Source: Strix aluco
Taxonomy: Eukaryota > Chordata > Aves > Strigiformes > Strigidae
DNA length: 64,000 nucleotides
Assembly: GCF_031877795.1 (NCBI RefSeq)
Contig: NC_133935.1
Coordinates: 50,597,330-50,661,329 of the forward strand
Direction of reading: 5' to 3'
Below the pieces are notes generated by a model. The model was given only the letters and a program-made list of their open reading frames with translations, did no database searches and was not told the DNA's origin. Below, piece after piece: positions 1 through 12,971 of this stretch. Both the position numbers and the translations under genes were made by a program. Numbering within the stretch: the stretch's first letter is position 1; each line of letters starts with the position of its first letter.

Positions 1-3000
1 AGAGGAAGTTTTCACTATTAGTACATTAACTCCATGAATACTGCTGCCCGCTAGAATCTACTATACTGAACTGCCCATTTCAAAGAGAGATGATACCTCA
101 GTCTAACACCTCCAAATATTAACAAAGAAACTGTCTTTCCCTCTTTCCGGTCTTTTGTTTCCTAAATATCACCATCAACCATAGCAAGACTCAGGGAGGA
201 AAAAAACCACAGGTACAGAGCTATAGTATATACACCACTTGTTTCAAAAGGAAGAATATGCAACCTGCCTGTGTGTATGAAAAAAGAATGAAAGTTCACT
301 TTTCTTCTAGAAGACGGTGTGAAAACAACTGTATGCAACAGATGAAGGAAGAAGCAAACGAGCTCAAAGAACCACCTGTGCAGCCACACCAAGAAACAGA
401 ACAAGCTTTAGAACACCCCTATCAGCAAGAAAACAATACTGCATTTTAATTCCCCAATTCCATAGACAGATGAGAAATTTGGGCAGTGTTTCATACCCCT
501 AACTTGGGGGGCAGGGGAGGCGTCATCACTAGAGGCAAATATCAGTCACCAAATACTTCAGACAATGCTTCCAGCTGCTACACCCACCCAGAAACTGGTC
601 TGCACCCCAAACTCTATCTCCTCTATGAAGCATACTCAGCACAATAGCAGGCTTAAGCAAGAGCACATTAAACTGCTAGGTTATTTGCAAAATCATTTCT
701 CATGATCTGTATTTGTGGAAAGCCAAAACTATTCTTACAATAAAGTAGCCCCTCTTTTCCAATTTTAGCAGCGTAAGGAAATGTTTTATAGCAACAGAAA
801 TTTGCACATGCACTCTTTACATTATATTACAAAGCACACTACATTTCAATGAAGAAACAGCTGTTTGTGTTCTATTAGGAAAAATGGCTCAGAAGTGCAT
901 TTGCCATGTATTGTAAAAATTAGGTAATACTACATTCCTTGCACACACATACGCACAGTCTCCATTATAGGCTAGCGTTTATATGTAGAAAAAAGAAAGG
1001 AAAAAACCCCAACACACTAAGGCTGCTTTTTATCAATGGTTGCTAAACATCACCAGGAGAACTTCAGACACCTACCAGCATTTTATAACGGGTAGAGAAT
1101 ACCTTCACTGTCAAGAGATCCAGAACAGGCTTCTGTAATACCTCTCCTCTCTTCTTCTGTGCTCCCTCCAAATATTTTAGCTCCTTATACTTCACAAGAT
1201 CAAAACACACCCACAACTTCAATAAATGAAAATGAAAAAAACCCCAAAGATATTCGGAATCAGTGGAAACTCCACCTTGAAAACACGGCAGCACAAGCAG
1301 ATCAATGTTAAATTAGGAAGTGGTCTGCTTTCCTCAAACTCCAAAGTTCAAGATGGAAAGCAAACCCATAAAGCAAGTGTTATTAAAACACAGAAGGTTT
1401 AAAAATCAATAGGAATCTGCAATTAAATATTAAATCTATTGTCACTCTGCCAAGGTGCCAAGTCTGGATAGAAACACTCCTGCGATCTTGTAACACGCAG
1501 GAAGGATTCTTGTCTTGAAGAGTTTCCAATATAAAAATACCTAGTTATAACCTGTTCTTCCAGATAGATTTCAGTTACAGAGTATTAGCAATATCCTATA
1601 ATGGTATTAACAGTTTACAGCATCCAAAGAAAACATTCAAATGGAGACCGCTGACAGAACTCTTAAGAGACCATCAATCACAAGAGCAAAGACATTAACA
1701 AAGTCAAGATAAAGATCACCTAGAGGCTTTTCATATTTAAAACTGGGGTTTTGTTGTGCCTCTGTCGTTTTAACCATTCAGCACACATTGGTCTATCACT
1801 GCTAGCTGCACTAAGTGCAGCAGAACTGCTGAACAATGGGCTATACAAAGCCTGAACACTGCAGTAAAACTCTGAAAATAGGTGCTCTAGCGAATCCTAG
1901 GGAGAAAAAAGAGCTTATTCTATGCAGGACATACAGAGGTAGCTGCTAGCAGGTCACTTGTCATGACAAAGATAAGCTTTCACAGAGGAAGCATCAGCCA
2001 TCTTACCAGATGTATCCGTATTAGCTAAATAGAAGGAAGAAAACTGCCCACCACATATAGTTGAAGTTTGCAGAGCTCAAAATCAGGGTGAGCTCAGCAG
2101 TAATTCAAGACGTAACACCACTTGACTGGAAATTAGTAAGAATAGTCAATATTCAGTAACTTCCATTTTTATTCAGTTGGACCAAGACTCTAAAGAGTTG
2201 GCTAACCTTCTACACTGTCTCCCATACCAGCTGCGTTTTGATACCATAAACTGGCTGGTTCAAATAAAAACTATTATCTGAAGGGAACAACTGGACTACC
2301 ACACAGCCATACGCCACCACTATATATATATATGCCTTGCCATTGGCTCCTATACTCAGTTGAAGACTCTGCTTGAAATAATACTTCCAATATTGTTATC
2401 ACAATTGTTTGTTAATTAAACAGGTTACGCCTACTAGTTAAAGGATTACATCCTCATCTCATGGATTAAGCTGATGAATCTTCTAGCAGTACTGTGTGCA
2501 GTTCTCCTGAGCCAGGCAGATCTAGAGGAGAAAGAATCTATCTTGGCAAGAAACCCATCTGCCATACAGCAGAAAAAGAGGATGGAAAGGAAGAACAAGT
2601 GACTCAGATCTCAAACACTGGGGACAATAAAACCTTACCACACCACTGGCTATTTGTAGATACATGAGAACTCTTGTAGTATGTAAGTCACTACATACAA
2701 AAGTATGTAGCACCTAGTACAAACCTAGGAGCTTAAACTATAAAACAAAGTTTACAAAACAAGATCTTAACTCTCCTTACTCAAACCACTTATCTTGTGC
2801 TTAAGGAAGCATAGCTGGCCATACAGCTAGTAGTCTGACAGCAAAGGTTGTGTAAGAAGCTCAGTATATTCCCATCTCCTGAGTGGCAAAGAACATCACA
2901 TGCTAATTCACTCCCTTACAGAAGGGATAGGCAGACCCTATGTGGCCTTCGGTCCTCAAATCACTGGAACAGATCCTTCCCAGGCTGCTACTTCCATGTG

Positions 3001-4665
3001 ATTTCCCTCCACATTTGCCCTCCCTCCAAAGGAATGACTTTAATAGCACACATCCTATGCAGCAGGATAAAACAAGTCTGGATTTAACACCCCATTGTTT
3101 CCCCCACACACACACATTTCATGCGATTTGTACTCAATCAGCACATTTTTGTTGTTAGTTCATAAGCGGCACCTTTAGCTGAAGGTCAAGAGAAAAACAC
3201 AGTATTTGAAGTTATTAATCAAAAAAAATGCATTAACCATTGCACTGTCCAATTCCAAAGTACAGACACATTAGTGCTCTATGTAAACAAGCTAAGAAAA
3301 AAGTGTCTACAACATTTCTGCAGGGAGTACCACCTTTGATGGAAGTCAAACTTAACAGACACTACACCTAGGATCACCAAGTCAGACTGTGCATATACAC
3401 CTGCCCACTCCAAATGAATGAGCTCTCAGGAGTTCTTAGAAGGCTGGTATTTCTGGTTTCCAACTAGAAATCAAAAACTTCTAGCTCAAAGGACACTGTA
3501 CAGACAGTACAAGAGTATGGCTCTTCTAGATGTTCTCAACACTCAGTTTTATTTTTTTCCAAGTTTATATCAAAATGAACATGTGTTTGCTATTATATAC
3601 AAAAGACAAAGTACCCAAACAAGAATATAATCCTTTAGATACAGCTCAGATTCCCCGTTTCCCACAGTGATTTAGGAACACCTTTATCCAAAGTTGGTTT
3701 TGCATAAGCAGTACTTCACATGCTTACAGATAAGAGAAACAAAACCCAAAAATAAGTAGACTAGTTCATTCTCAAGGAAATCTGCATCTCTAACCTTTTC
3801 TCAGCTCGGCAAAGTCTCCCCAGGACAGCATAAAGTTCCTTGGACACACACACACAAAAAGCACACACCTTTGCAGCTTTTTTCTTGAAATATACTATGT
3901 CTCTCACCTCCAGAAGCCTCCTTGGATCATATATCAGGTGCAAACCAATACAGAAACAGACCAGGATGAACCTGACATCATATTCTCCTCTTCTTTTCAA
4001 GATCCCACCAATGAATTTCATAAATCATTTTCTCTTATTTACAAAGTAGCAGTAAACTATTTCCAAGGAATTTGCAAGAATGAGAAACAGCACAAGCAAG
4101 ACTGCCAGTCTGGCCCTTCCCCAGTAGTTCGGCTTGACTGTGGGTCTCCATAGCCTGAAAGAGGCCTCTCAGGTTTGTCACACATGCACCACCCATTCTG
4201 TCACTCAACAAAATTAACAAATACCCTCTTTGGTTGTCTGAAGCATGACACCTGAAAAAGAACAAACCGCCCACTAAACTTTTAGATACAGGTCAAACAA
4301 CAGAGATGAGCAGGAAATTTCATGATGAATGTTTTACCATTTCCCAGAAATTATCCTGGGAATTAAAAAGAAAACCCAAACAAACCACAAAACCACACAA
4401 CACAACCAAGAGCTGTTTCAGACTCTTGAAAAAAAAATCCCAAACAAAAACCAAACACACATTTACCTTTCGATATTTGAAACCCCTCATTCACAGTAAA
4501 TGCTCAGTATCTGTTGACAGGTTTCTGATTAGGTCTAGCTAGACTTCTGAGAGATATGGGAATACTACACGAGGGGCTTCTGCTGTGCAGCTTGATGATA
4601 CTGAACAGACACTGGGATAAGTATTACTGAATGAGTGTGCTGTGGAATGTTTCACTGTATAAAAA

Positions 4666-4911
4666 TCATCTCACATAGTGAGATGACAACGGAGGGGTCA
4701 GATGGTTAAGGTGAGCAGCTTTGATAGGCAGCCTGTTGAAAATATCCCAAAGCTAACATGAGCAGTTACAAAGTCAATGGACAGTCTGAGGCTTCTCCAA
4801 TAAGCAATTCAGAGATTTAATTGACCTTCAAAGAAACACTTTTCTGTGGAGAAAAGGAAAATTAAGATCTAGATGTGGCCTTAAAATGTAGTGTGGAATA
4901 ACACTACATTT
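4666..4911. repeat. two short perfect hairpins
   Basis: There are two perfect inverted repeats within 250 bp. At 4666..4686 a 9-bp stem (TCATCTCAC) closes a 3-nt loop. At 4884..4911 an 11-bp stem (AAATGTAGTGT) closes a 6-nt loop. Both lie just outside the CR1 copy that starts at 5027. They are too short for a typical miRNA precursor and may be remnants of a palindromic DNA transposon or simply chance. Confidence 0.4.
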
Positions 4912-5026
4912 ATCCAACTCATCCCAGAAGAACTCTCGTGACAAAGTTTTGCTCAGTCGACTCCTTAGCAAGAACAGGCTGAAGCTGCATTAACCTAAGA
5001 TGCCATGAGTCCAAGTATAAAAGTTT

Positions 5027-5760
5027 CATAGAATCATAGAAAGGTTTGCGTTGGAAGGGACCTTAAAGATCATCTAGTTCCAACCCCCCTGCCATGGGCT
5101 GGGACACCTTCCACTAGATCAGGTTGCTCAAAGCCCCGTCCAACCTGGCCTTGAACACTTCCAGGGAGGGGGCATCCACAGCTTCTCTGGGCAACCTGTG
5201 CCAGTGTCTCACCATCCTCACAACAATGAATTTCTTCCTTATATCTAATCTAAATCTACCCTCTTTCAGTTTAAAACTGTGACCTCTCACCCTATCACTA
5301 CAGTCCCTGGTAAAGAGTCCTTTCTCATCTTTCCTGTTGGCCCCCTTTTTAGGTACTGGAAAGCCGCTACAAGGTCTCCCCAGAACCCTCTCTTCTCCAG
5401 GCTGAACAACTCAACTCTCAGCCTGTCCTCATAAGGGAGGTGCTTCAGCCCCCTGATCATCTTCGTGGCCTCCTCTGGACCCACTTGAGCAGGTCTATGT
5501 CCTTCTTATGCTCTGGGGGTCCCAGAGCTGGACACAGTACTGCAGGTGGAGTCTCACAAGAGCAGAGTAGAAGGGGAGAATCACTTTCCTCGACCTGCTG
5601 GCCACACTTCTCTTGATGCAGCCCAGGACACAGTTGGCTTTCTGGGCTGCGAGCGCACATTGCTGGCTCATAAGTCAGTTTTCCATCCGCTAATACCCCC
5701 AAGTCCTCCTCCATAGGGCTGCTCTCAGTCCACTCATCACCCAGCCTGTATTTGTGCTTA
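5027..5760 (-). mobile_element. CR1 LINE fragment, 5'-truncated, degenerate
   Basis: This is a non-LTR retrotransposon copy in minus orientation. The left edge carries the inverted CR1 3' end (CATAGAATCATAG), followed by the conserved 3' UTR and the C-terminal part of ORF2. Minus-strand translation gives recognisable CR1 reverse-transcriptase C-terminal pieces: a block with [12 protein letters not shown] and LFSLEKR, and further upstream a block with [14 protein letters not shown]. They lie in different frames, so the copy is frameshifted and dead. It is truncated at the 5' end near 5760. It sits inside LEMD3 intron 1, in the same orientation as the gene. Confidence 0.93.
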
Positions 5761-8330
5761 TGCTTTCTTATACTTTTTCAACAAAGAAAACGTTAAGGGG
5801 ATGTGACCTGTACGTAAAACCTGTATTAAGAATTAAGTGAATAAAGGCAGTATGAAGAAAGTCTTAGTCTGTATATGAAACAATAATTTTCTAATGAGTC
5901 ATCTTCCAATTTTTCATTAACTGGCCTTCTCCAAGAGAAAAACTGACCTAGGAATTGGTCTACAATCCTTCATTTATGAACAGACCTCTTTCTTACTCAT
6001 CTAGTACAGCAGCACTAGAATTCAATGGATTTTGTAGACTACTTAGTAAGTTTTAATGCCACTTAATTCAGTGTGAGACCTCTCTTAAGCCTCTACCTCT
6101 TCTCCTCCCCTTCTATATAAATTCAATCTGTCACTCAAGAGTTCATTTAAAGCAGTTAAAGGAATTTAAGACTCTAAAGAGGCAGCTTTATTCAAGATAC
6201 CTGTGTTACAATATGACCCTCAGTATGCAGAAAATTTGATCCTTTCCTCTGCAAAAAGACTTCATCTCTACAAAACACCAGACATAACAGCACATCTCCT
6301 ACACAAACTATGCCCAACAGGCACACCACGATTGCCTGTTTGACATTGTGCATGCATCCACACTCACATGCTCCTTACCCTCTCACCCTCCACGTAAGAT
6401 TCCAAATACACAGCAGAACAGAGAAACAGCACTAAACAATGTTGTGGGAAATACAGCACAGTAGGACTCAACATCATACATTATAAACTGGAGCAAGCCT
6501 TCTACAAAGAGCCTACATGAGATCAGCTTTAAGTTGTGCAATGGTTCTTCAATCTATCCTTGCATCCATCAGTACGCTTCTTTCCATCAGTAACACTGCC
6601 CCTTTTCCAAGGTTTTCTAAATCAGAATTCCTCAGTGGACAGAAGGTATCAAGGTTACTTTGATCAGTGGCAGAGTTACACCATGCCCTTGTTTATTACA
6701 ATCACAGCAAAGGTGTTGCCATCTTCCCCCACAACTCTAGACCTACCAGCAGCAACAGTAGGAACCAAGAAAGGAAAAGTAAGGACAAAGATACTACTAC
6801 TGAAGCTCTTAGCAAACATGCAAGTCCCCCAAAAAATCCCTTTTTTTTTTCCTTAATGTACCTTGATTTCACAATCCCTTAACCAGTCAACTTACTCCCC
6901 TCAGCCTACCACAAATCACAACAGACAACTAATTCTACCAGAGAATACAAATACCCACAAGAACTTTAAAGGTATAAGGAATATATGCTTCATGATTACA
7001 ATGGCCTCAGTGCTTCTCCACAGTATTGGAACAGCACTTTTATCAACAAAAACTGATGTACTTGCTTAATTAACTTGCCTAAGCTTTTTTGTTAAGCGGC
7101 CAAGTAACTTTCTCAAACAGCAGCTCTGGCCTGTTCACATGTTCTTAACTATCGCTGAAGCACAAGTCTAGAAGCATGAAAGGAATCAGTTCACTACAAC
7201 TCTAGCACTCCTGCCAGCTTAGCCAAAGTTTTGTGACCTACTACTCCCAGATGAAACACAGATGTCAACAGGAGTTAAAATGTACATGAATGTTTAGAAA
7301 CACAGTTGATCCCCAGGAATAGAAAGACTGTAGGCCTGATTCTCCTCTTGTACTGGGATACTTAAAGATTATGAAACAGTGCAAAGTGGGGCTCCTACAA
7401 TGCTAAATTTAAGTCCTTGGTTATCACAGAAATTTCCTTAAAATATTTCCACCGCATCCGTTACTGCTGTATACATCTGTCCTAAGCAGAAAAAAAATCT
7501 GCATTGCACTTGAAGAAAACTATTCGTTGGCAGATGTTCTTAACAAAAGAAACACAAGTTTGCTTTTTGCTTTCCCACTCCTTTCTAGTCTGCAGTGCTT
7601 TATAAACATAGAAAAGTTGCAACCAGATCTGCTTTCAGATTAGATCACCCTTAATTTTCATCACATCACAAACCAAATTTTCTTTTGAGAAAACTACTAT
7701 GCACCATGGAATGGAGCGCAAGCTTTCAATTAGTTTTTGATACCTAGTGAACACAGATCCTGCCAAGTTCTTCTGCATCCCTGCTCCCCAGGCAAGTAAT
7801 TCTAGTTCCAATTTCCCATGACTGACTTCACAAAAAAGCAGAACCTACAACAGTAACATTGAAAAAACATCATTATATCTAAAGTCATAGCATAAGGAAA
7901 GTTTTGTGCATGCCTGCAAATAGCAGCACATTTCAGGTATGAATGCTGAGTTAGTTCTAAATATTCTGAACAAAGTATCAAACACCACACTGGCTCCTTA
8001 AAAACAGGAATTCTGAAGTTGCATCATTTTTGTTTCAAATACTTATAAGCAATTTTCATATTTATACTTTATAAAAGTAAATAGGCTGTTTATTATCCAT
8101 TAGGAAGAATTTGAAGTTGTCAGCTAAGATGAACTACTTTGCACTATGTAACAATTATTTGGACTTTCCTGGGTACAAGTCTTGGCCAAATTTGTTCCTC
8201 ATTTTTAAGAGTTATTTCTGATATACCATAAGGAAGACTGAAGTTTAAAAATGTCAAGAATCCTAAGGAAATTTAACTATTCTGCCTGGCTTTACCTTAT
8301 GAAGGCAGCCTAGGGCTTTTTTGATCTATT

Positions 8331-8371
8331 GATCAAAAGGGTCTTTTCCAACCTGAATGATTCTGTGATCT
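8331..8371 (+). mobile_element. CR1 3'-end stub
   Basis: A short stretch matches only the extreme 3' end of CR1: the GGTCTTTTCCAACCTGAATG block followed by a single ATTCTGTGAT end unit. The same block closes the full CR1 copies at 16.0 and 56.4 kb. It is either a severely 5'-truncated insertion or the eroded tail of one. Confidence 0.7.
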
Positions 8372-11300
8372 TGATCCAAAACTCACCAAACCATGTAAGT
8401 GAGATCAGCTACAAGACAGATTAGTCTTTAAGATGCAGATCAGTTTTCTTTTGTATCACCTAGAAAAGAAATACTTGCTAGAGTTTACAGCAATACAAGG
8501 AAAGTGAAACTGAGCTATATGCCAATACGTTGATAGAAGAAGTTGTTATACTGTCAACTACAAGTCAGGGTATTATTGCTTGTGCTTTGCAAGTGATAAT
8601 AGTGACACAACACAGGAACTCTCCAAATCTCTTAATTTTGCTTTCTCCCTTTACTATCTTCTCTTCTATAAATATTTCTTATCCAAAATTAATTTTCTTC
8701 CATTGAAGCCAACACCGTCAAGATGATTTCTGAGAAGCTGATCTTAGAAAACAAGTAGATTTGTAACAGTTATCTGTGAAATACCACAGCACTTTAATAG
8801 TAATTTGCAGGCCTGTGAGTGCAACAGTCATCTTCTTGTCTTTTATACAGCAAGTCTAACTTCTTAACAATCAAGTTCCCTGCATAAAATTCCACAGAAG
8901 CTTTAACACCTGAGAGATTTATAAGTTGAGAACAAAGGAATGTCAATGGAATAGAATTAAACTCTTAGAATTGTGATTTGCATAAACTTCCACTTGGAAT
9001 ATAGGCAACTGCTAAATCTCCCTGAATTAACATTTCAAAACCACAAGTTGTAGCAAATACAGTATTATCCTCCTAGCAGTTGTTTTGTAACAAGTATCAT
9101 AGAAAGACCAAAAGCAAGAGATGTCACTTTCAAATGCCTCTCCTAATAAGAACGTAAGATTTTAAACAAGACCTACCTGAAAGTTTCAAGATCACTTTTT
9201 TTTTTGTTGTTTTTTTGCCACATCAACTACTCCCCAGGTAAAGTACTGGAGCAGAAACAGCAGGAGTAACTTCAATGCAACCTATTTCAGATTGCAACCT
9301 TAGCAGCACCTATACTAGCACCCTCATCTTTCAGAACATAACACAGACCCGAAATCAACATCTACTGATCTGATAGTTATCAACTTTCCATGAAAAATAA
9401 CTTTAGAACTCCCAGGAGCAGCCACTTGAGATGCTCAGAGTAACATAATAAAACAAAACCAAAGAAGTTGGAAGAGATACCCAACTCTTCAAGGTTTGAA
9501 GAGCCCTAGGAAGTAGACAAAAGCCAAATCTACCATTTTCCTGACAAAATACTATGCTGGCTTGGCAAGTTGTTGATAGAATTCCACAGTATTTTGAAGG
9601 CAGGTGCAAGCAAAACATGCTTTACTGCAAGAGACACATGAATGAGGTTACCAGCAACCAAGCCCAAACTGATCTTTCTTTACACATACAACACTGTCAG
9701 AGATAGCAAGCACAATATGTGCTTATGCATTAATTGGTCTTCTATGTACGCTTGAAGAGTAGTTTAATTTCAATAGTTTAAGATGCTCTAGTAAAAGCCC
9801 CATAGATAATTTTCTACACTTTAGACAACTAAATGTGTAAGTTTACCTCAAGTGACCATATGTAGGTTAGAAACAGAAGAAATAGCCTGATTCTGATTTG
9901 TCTTTGAACATTTTATGCTGCATGTGTGGCAAAACTAACTCACTTCATAGCTGTTTCAGAGCTCTGAACAAGAAATCATTTGAACATTATGCGTGATATA
10001 AGTGACAACCCTCTCCTGAAGTTTTCTGCTTACTGCTTCTCATCTATATTATCTTACCTGGCCTAAATTCAACCCCTAGTTTTAAGCCTCCTCCCCTACA
10101 CACACCTTCTCTGTTCTCAGATTACAGCCTGACAAATACTGTAAGTGCTGATATTGGGTGTACTTGGTGATAAATATTTTTCAGTGTCGCAGACATAATA
10201 TCACTCTGTTTTGATTGAATTTAATTTTAGGTAATGAACAACTAAGACAACCAACATTAAGCTCATTGTGCATCATTCCCTGCAAAGTTAAAATAAGAAG
10301 TCACCCAAATATACAAATAACGGCCTTTTTTTGTTTTCTCACAGTAACTACGATAATTATGGAGATGGGTATAGTGCAACTCCACTGAATCCTAAAACCT
10401 TTTATGAAATAGTTATGAATAGAATAACTGAGTTTTTCACAATCAAATCACTCTCAGCCAACAGAATCTTACCTACAACAATCTGAAAGACAGAAAAAGC
10501 TCAGTATCCAATCACTTAACCAAAAGGTCATTTCTTGAGATACACTATTATTTTTTAATAAAAATGTATGAATCAGTTCTGCTTCTATAAAGAAAACAGG
10601 CAATACACCCACACAAGAGTAAGAGCCAAAGGACTCACTCAGATGATGTTTAAGCTTAGGGAAGCATGTAATAGTAGACAGGGCTCTTTCCCTTCCCAGT
10701 AGCAATCAGTCTTTATTGGCCTGTCTTGCCTGTTCTTGCATGTTCTACAGACCTACCATATTTTCTTTACGTACACCCATTTCAGAAGTAAGAATTTAGT
10801 GAGCACGTGCTGAGCATATGGACAAGGTAATTCCCTGCTCATTCCCACATTACTTAGAAGCAGTAGCCTGCTCCTCTTCCTATGAAAGGAGTTAGCCACA
10901 GAACCTGTTGTTTGCTTCTTCCAGTGGCCCCTGTTTCCCCTGTTCCCATTTGTTATGTTGCAAAGCCCGGGGCTGTGAGGAAGGACGACAGATGAAATGT
11001 GAGTGCCAGAACAATTCTTCAGGAAATCCACTTTCAGGAGTTCTACTGAAAAGAGAACAAATAGGAACAGGCCAAGAACTGGCTTAACTGAACTACCAAG
11101 CAACACTGGGCTACCAGACCCTTGGCGGGGCAGTCTAACCTAAGCAAAAGCACAGAAGAGAACAATTTTCCCTGTATATCAGTTCCAGCTACGTTAACTT
11201 TTTAAGAGCAATATATTCAACAGTGATCCCACATGCTCTATAGGAAAGTTCACACATTCAGAACAAAGTTTTCTCCCAAGACAAAAACTTCAGAGTGGGT

Positions 11301-11810
11301 TTCCTTTCACAGTATTATTGCTATCTGCATAGCTGAGACATTCAGCTTTATCAATCATCATGGCAGGCAAGTTTTAACTCAACCACTGAATTTGACAGTC
11401 AGAAAGTTCACCCCTGTAGGTTGACAGACCTTCTCCCCTATTAAAATCATCATATTTCAAGACTAGAAAAAAAAATCTAATACATGTTAGTAGAATTACA
11501 CAGCTTATCAGTACATAAAAAAATTTATCTCTGTCTCGAGCAGTTATGGCCAGAAGTTAACCACAGAATATGAGCAGTCCCACCAGTCACACTACACTGT
11601 ATCTAATTTTAGCCCACCTGCGTATGTTCACTGCCTTCCCAAAAAAACAAGACTGTAGTTAAGAGCCACGTGGACAGCAATGAAATCATTGCAAATGCTT
11701 TTAGTCCTTGCTGCTACTGTCTTTCCTAAACACTAAATCCTTTACTCTCTCCTGCAAAGAGTACAAAACAGAGTTAAGAACTATTCTGCTACAATGTAAT
11801 AAATAACGTT

Positions 11811-11842
11811 GGGGAGGGGAGGGGGGGGGGGGGGGGGGCGGG
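11811..11842 (+). repeat. G18 homopolymer in a G-rich tract
   Basis: An uninterrupted run of 18 G at 11821..11838 is preceded by GGGGAGGGGA and followed by CGGG. On the LEMD3 transcript strand it is a poly-C tract about 1.1 kb into intron 1. It could fold into a G-quadruplex on the plus strand, and it is also a place where sequencing or assembly can miscount. Confidence 0.9.
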
Positions 11843-12971
11843 AAAGAAAAAACAGCCCACGCTGCTATTCCTGCCCTGTAACATCTAGCAGATCCCAATC
11901 TAACAGTGGGATCACTCCTTACAAGGCACTGTATATATATACATGTCCACACATGAGTATATAAATCCTCTACTGTCTATACAAAGAAAGATAGGCACGT
12001 CTGTACACCCCATATACCTTCCTCAATCAAGAAAAATTCAAGTCCCCAAGGACCTTCTAATGCTCTCACGTCCCAAAACAGGCTTTTTGCATAATTTTTC
12101 ATTGCTCCTGATAAGAAATTAAGACAGCAATGGCATGATTTTTCTTTCTGATGTTAGAATCTCCACTGTCCATTTCAGAGCAGCCAAGAACTGAATTAGC
12201 ATGAATCACCACCCTTAGGTGGTACGTTTCCATTTTCGTATGCTTTGTGAACAGAAAATGGTAGTTTCTAAATCCATTCCCAGAAGTTACTTTCACATAT
12301 TAAAGAAACTCCCAAGTAATTCAGGATTAAAGAAAGAATGCTCTGAAATTCAAACTAAACCACAAGTGTTTCATGTATATAACCATACTCTCCACTAAAT
12401 TTAGAAAAAAGGACTTACTAGAAAACAATACACAATAGGTCCAGCAATCACTGCACGAAGTTTGTTGTAGTGTGTAACATCATCTCAACCCAGCATCCTT
12501 TTCAAGCCTCAGTACACATAAATGAAAACAACCTGCTTTACTACCAAACAACTACAGTCAAATCTTAGCCCTGCAGGAATCCCAGGTATCTAAATGTGCA
12601 TGATTACTTCTGTGAGATTAGCATAAAGCCTTACCTCGTCAAATCTCTATTAACCATACATCTGCTATATCGAACAAAACACATAAAATTGCTTTGTGAA
12701 GAAAACTTGCTAGAAAACAAGGTATCAACAGATTACAGCAGAGAATGCCAGGATTTGAGTTTATCCTCAAATGTCTTGCAAGCTTATTACACCAGCTTGC
12801 AAGGTATATAAGGAAAGACAATTTCTTTGTGCTCCATCCTATATAGAAAGATTATACCAAGGTGGAACCCAGAACTCCTCAGTAATGGATGTCTGGGAAC
12901 GCAAAAGTGAATTAACAGTTGTATATCCAGTTGCAGAAAGAAACTGCTCTTACCCTTCACCTAATACTTAC

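Larger units (their letters stand above)
1..12971 (-). other. LEMD3: LEMD3 intron 1 (partial, continues left)
   Basis: This is the sequence downstream of the LEMD3 exon 1 donor on the minus strand. Its first bases, read on the minus strand, are GTAAGT, a consensus 5' splice site. I looked for the next LEMD3 exons (the segment after the first transmembrane helix) and did not recognise them, although a short exon could be missed by eye. The stretch is AT-rich and holds an older CR1 (5027..5760), a CR1 3' stub (8331..8371), short TA and CA runs, oligo-T runs near 6841 and 9197, and a G18 run at 11821. All open frames here are under 120 codons and look like chance. Confidence 0.85.
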
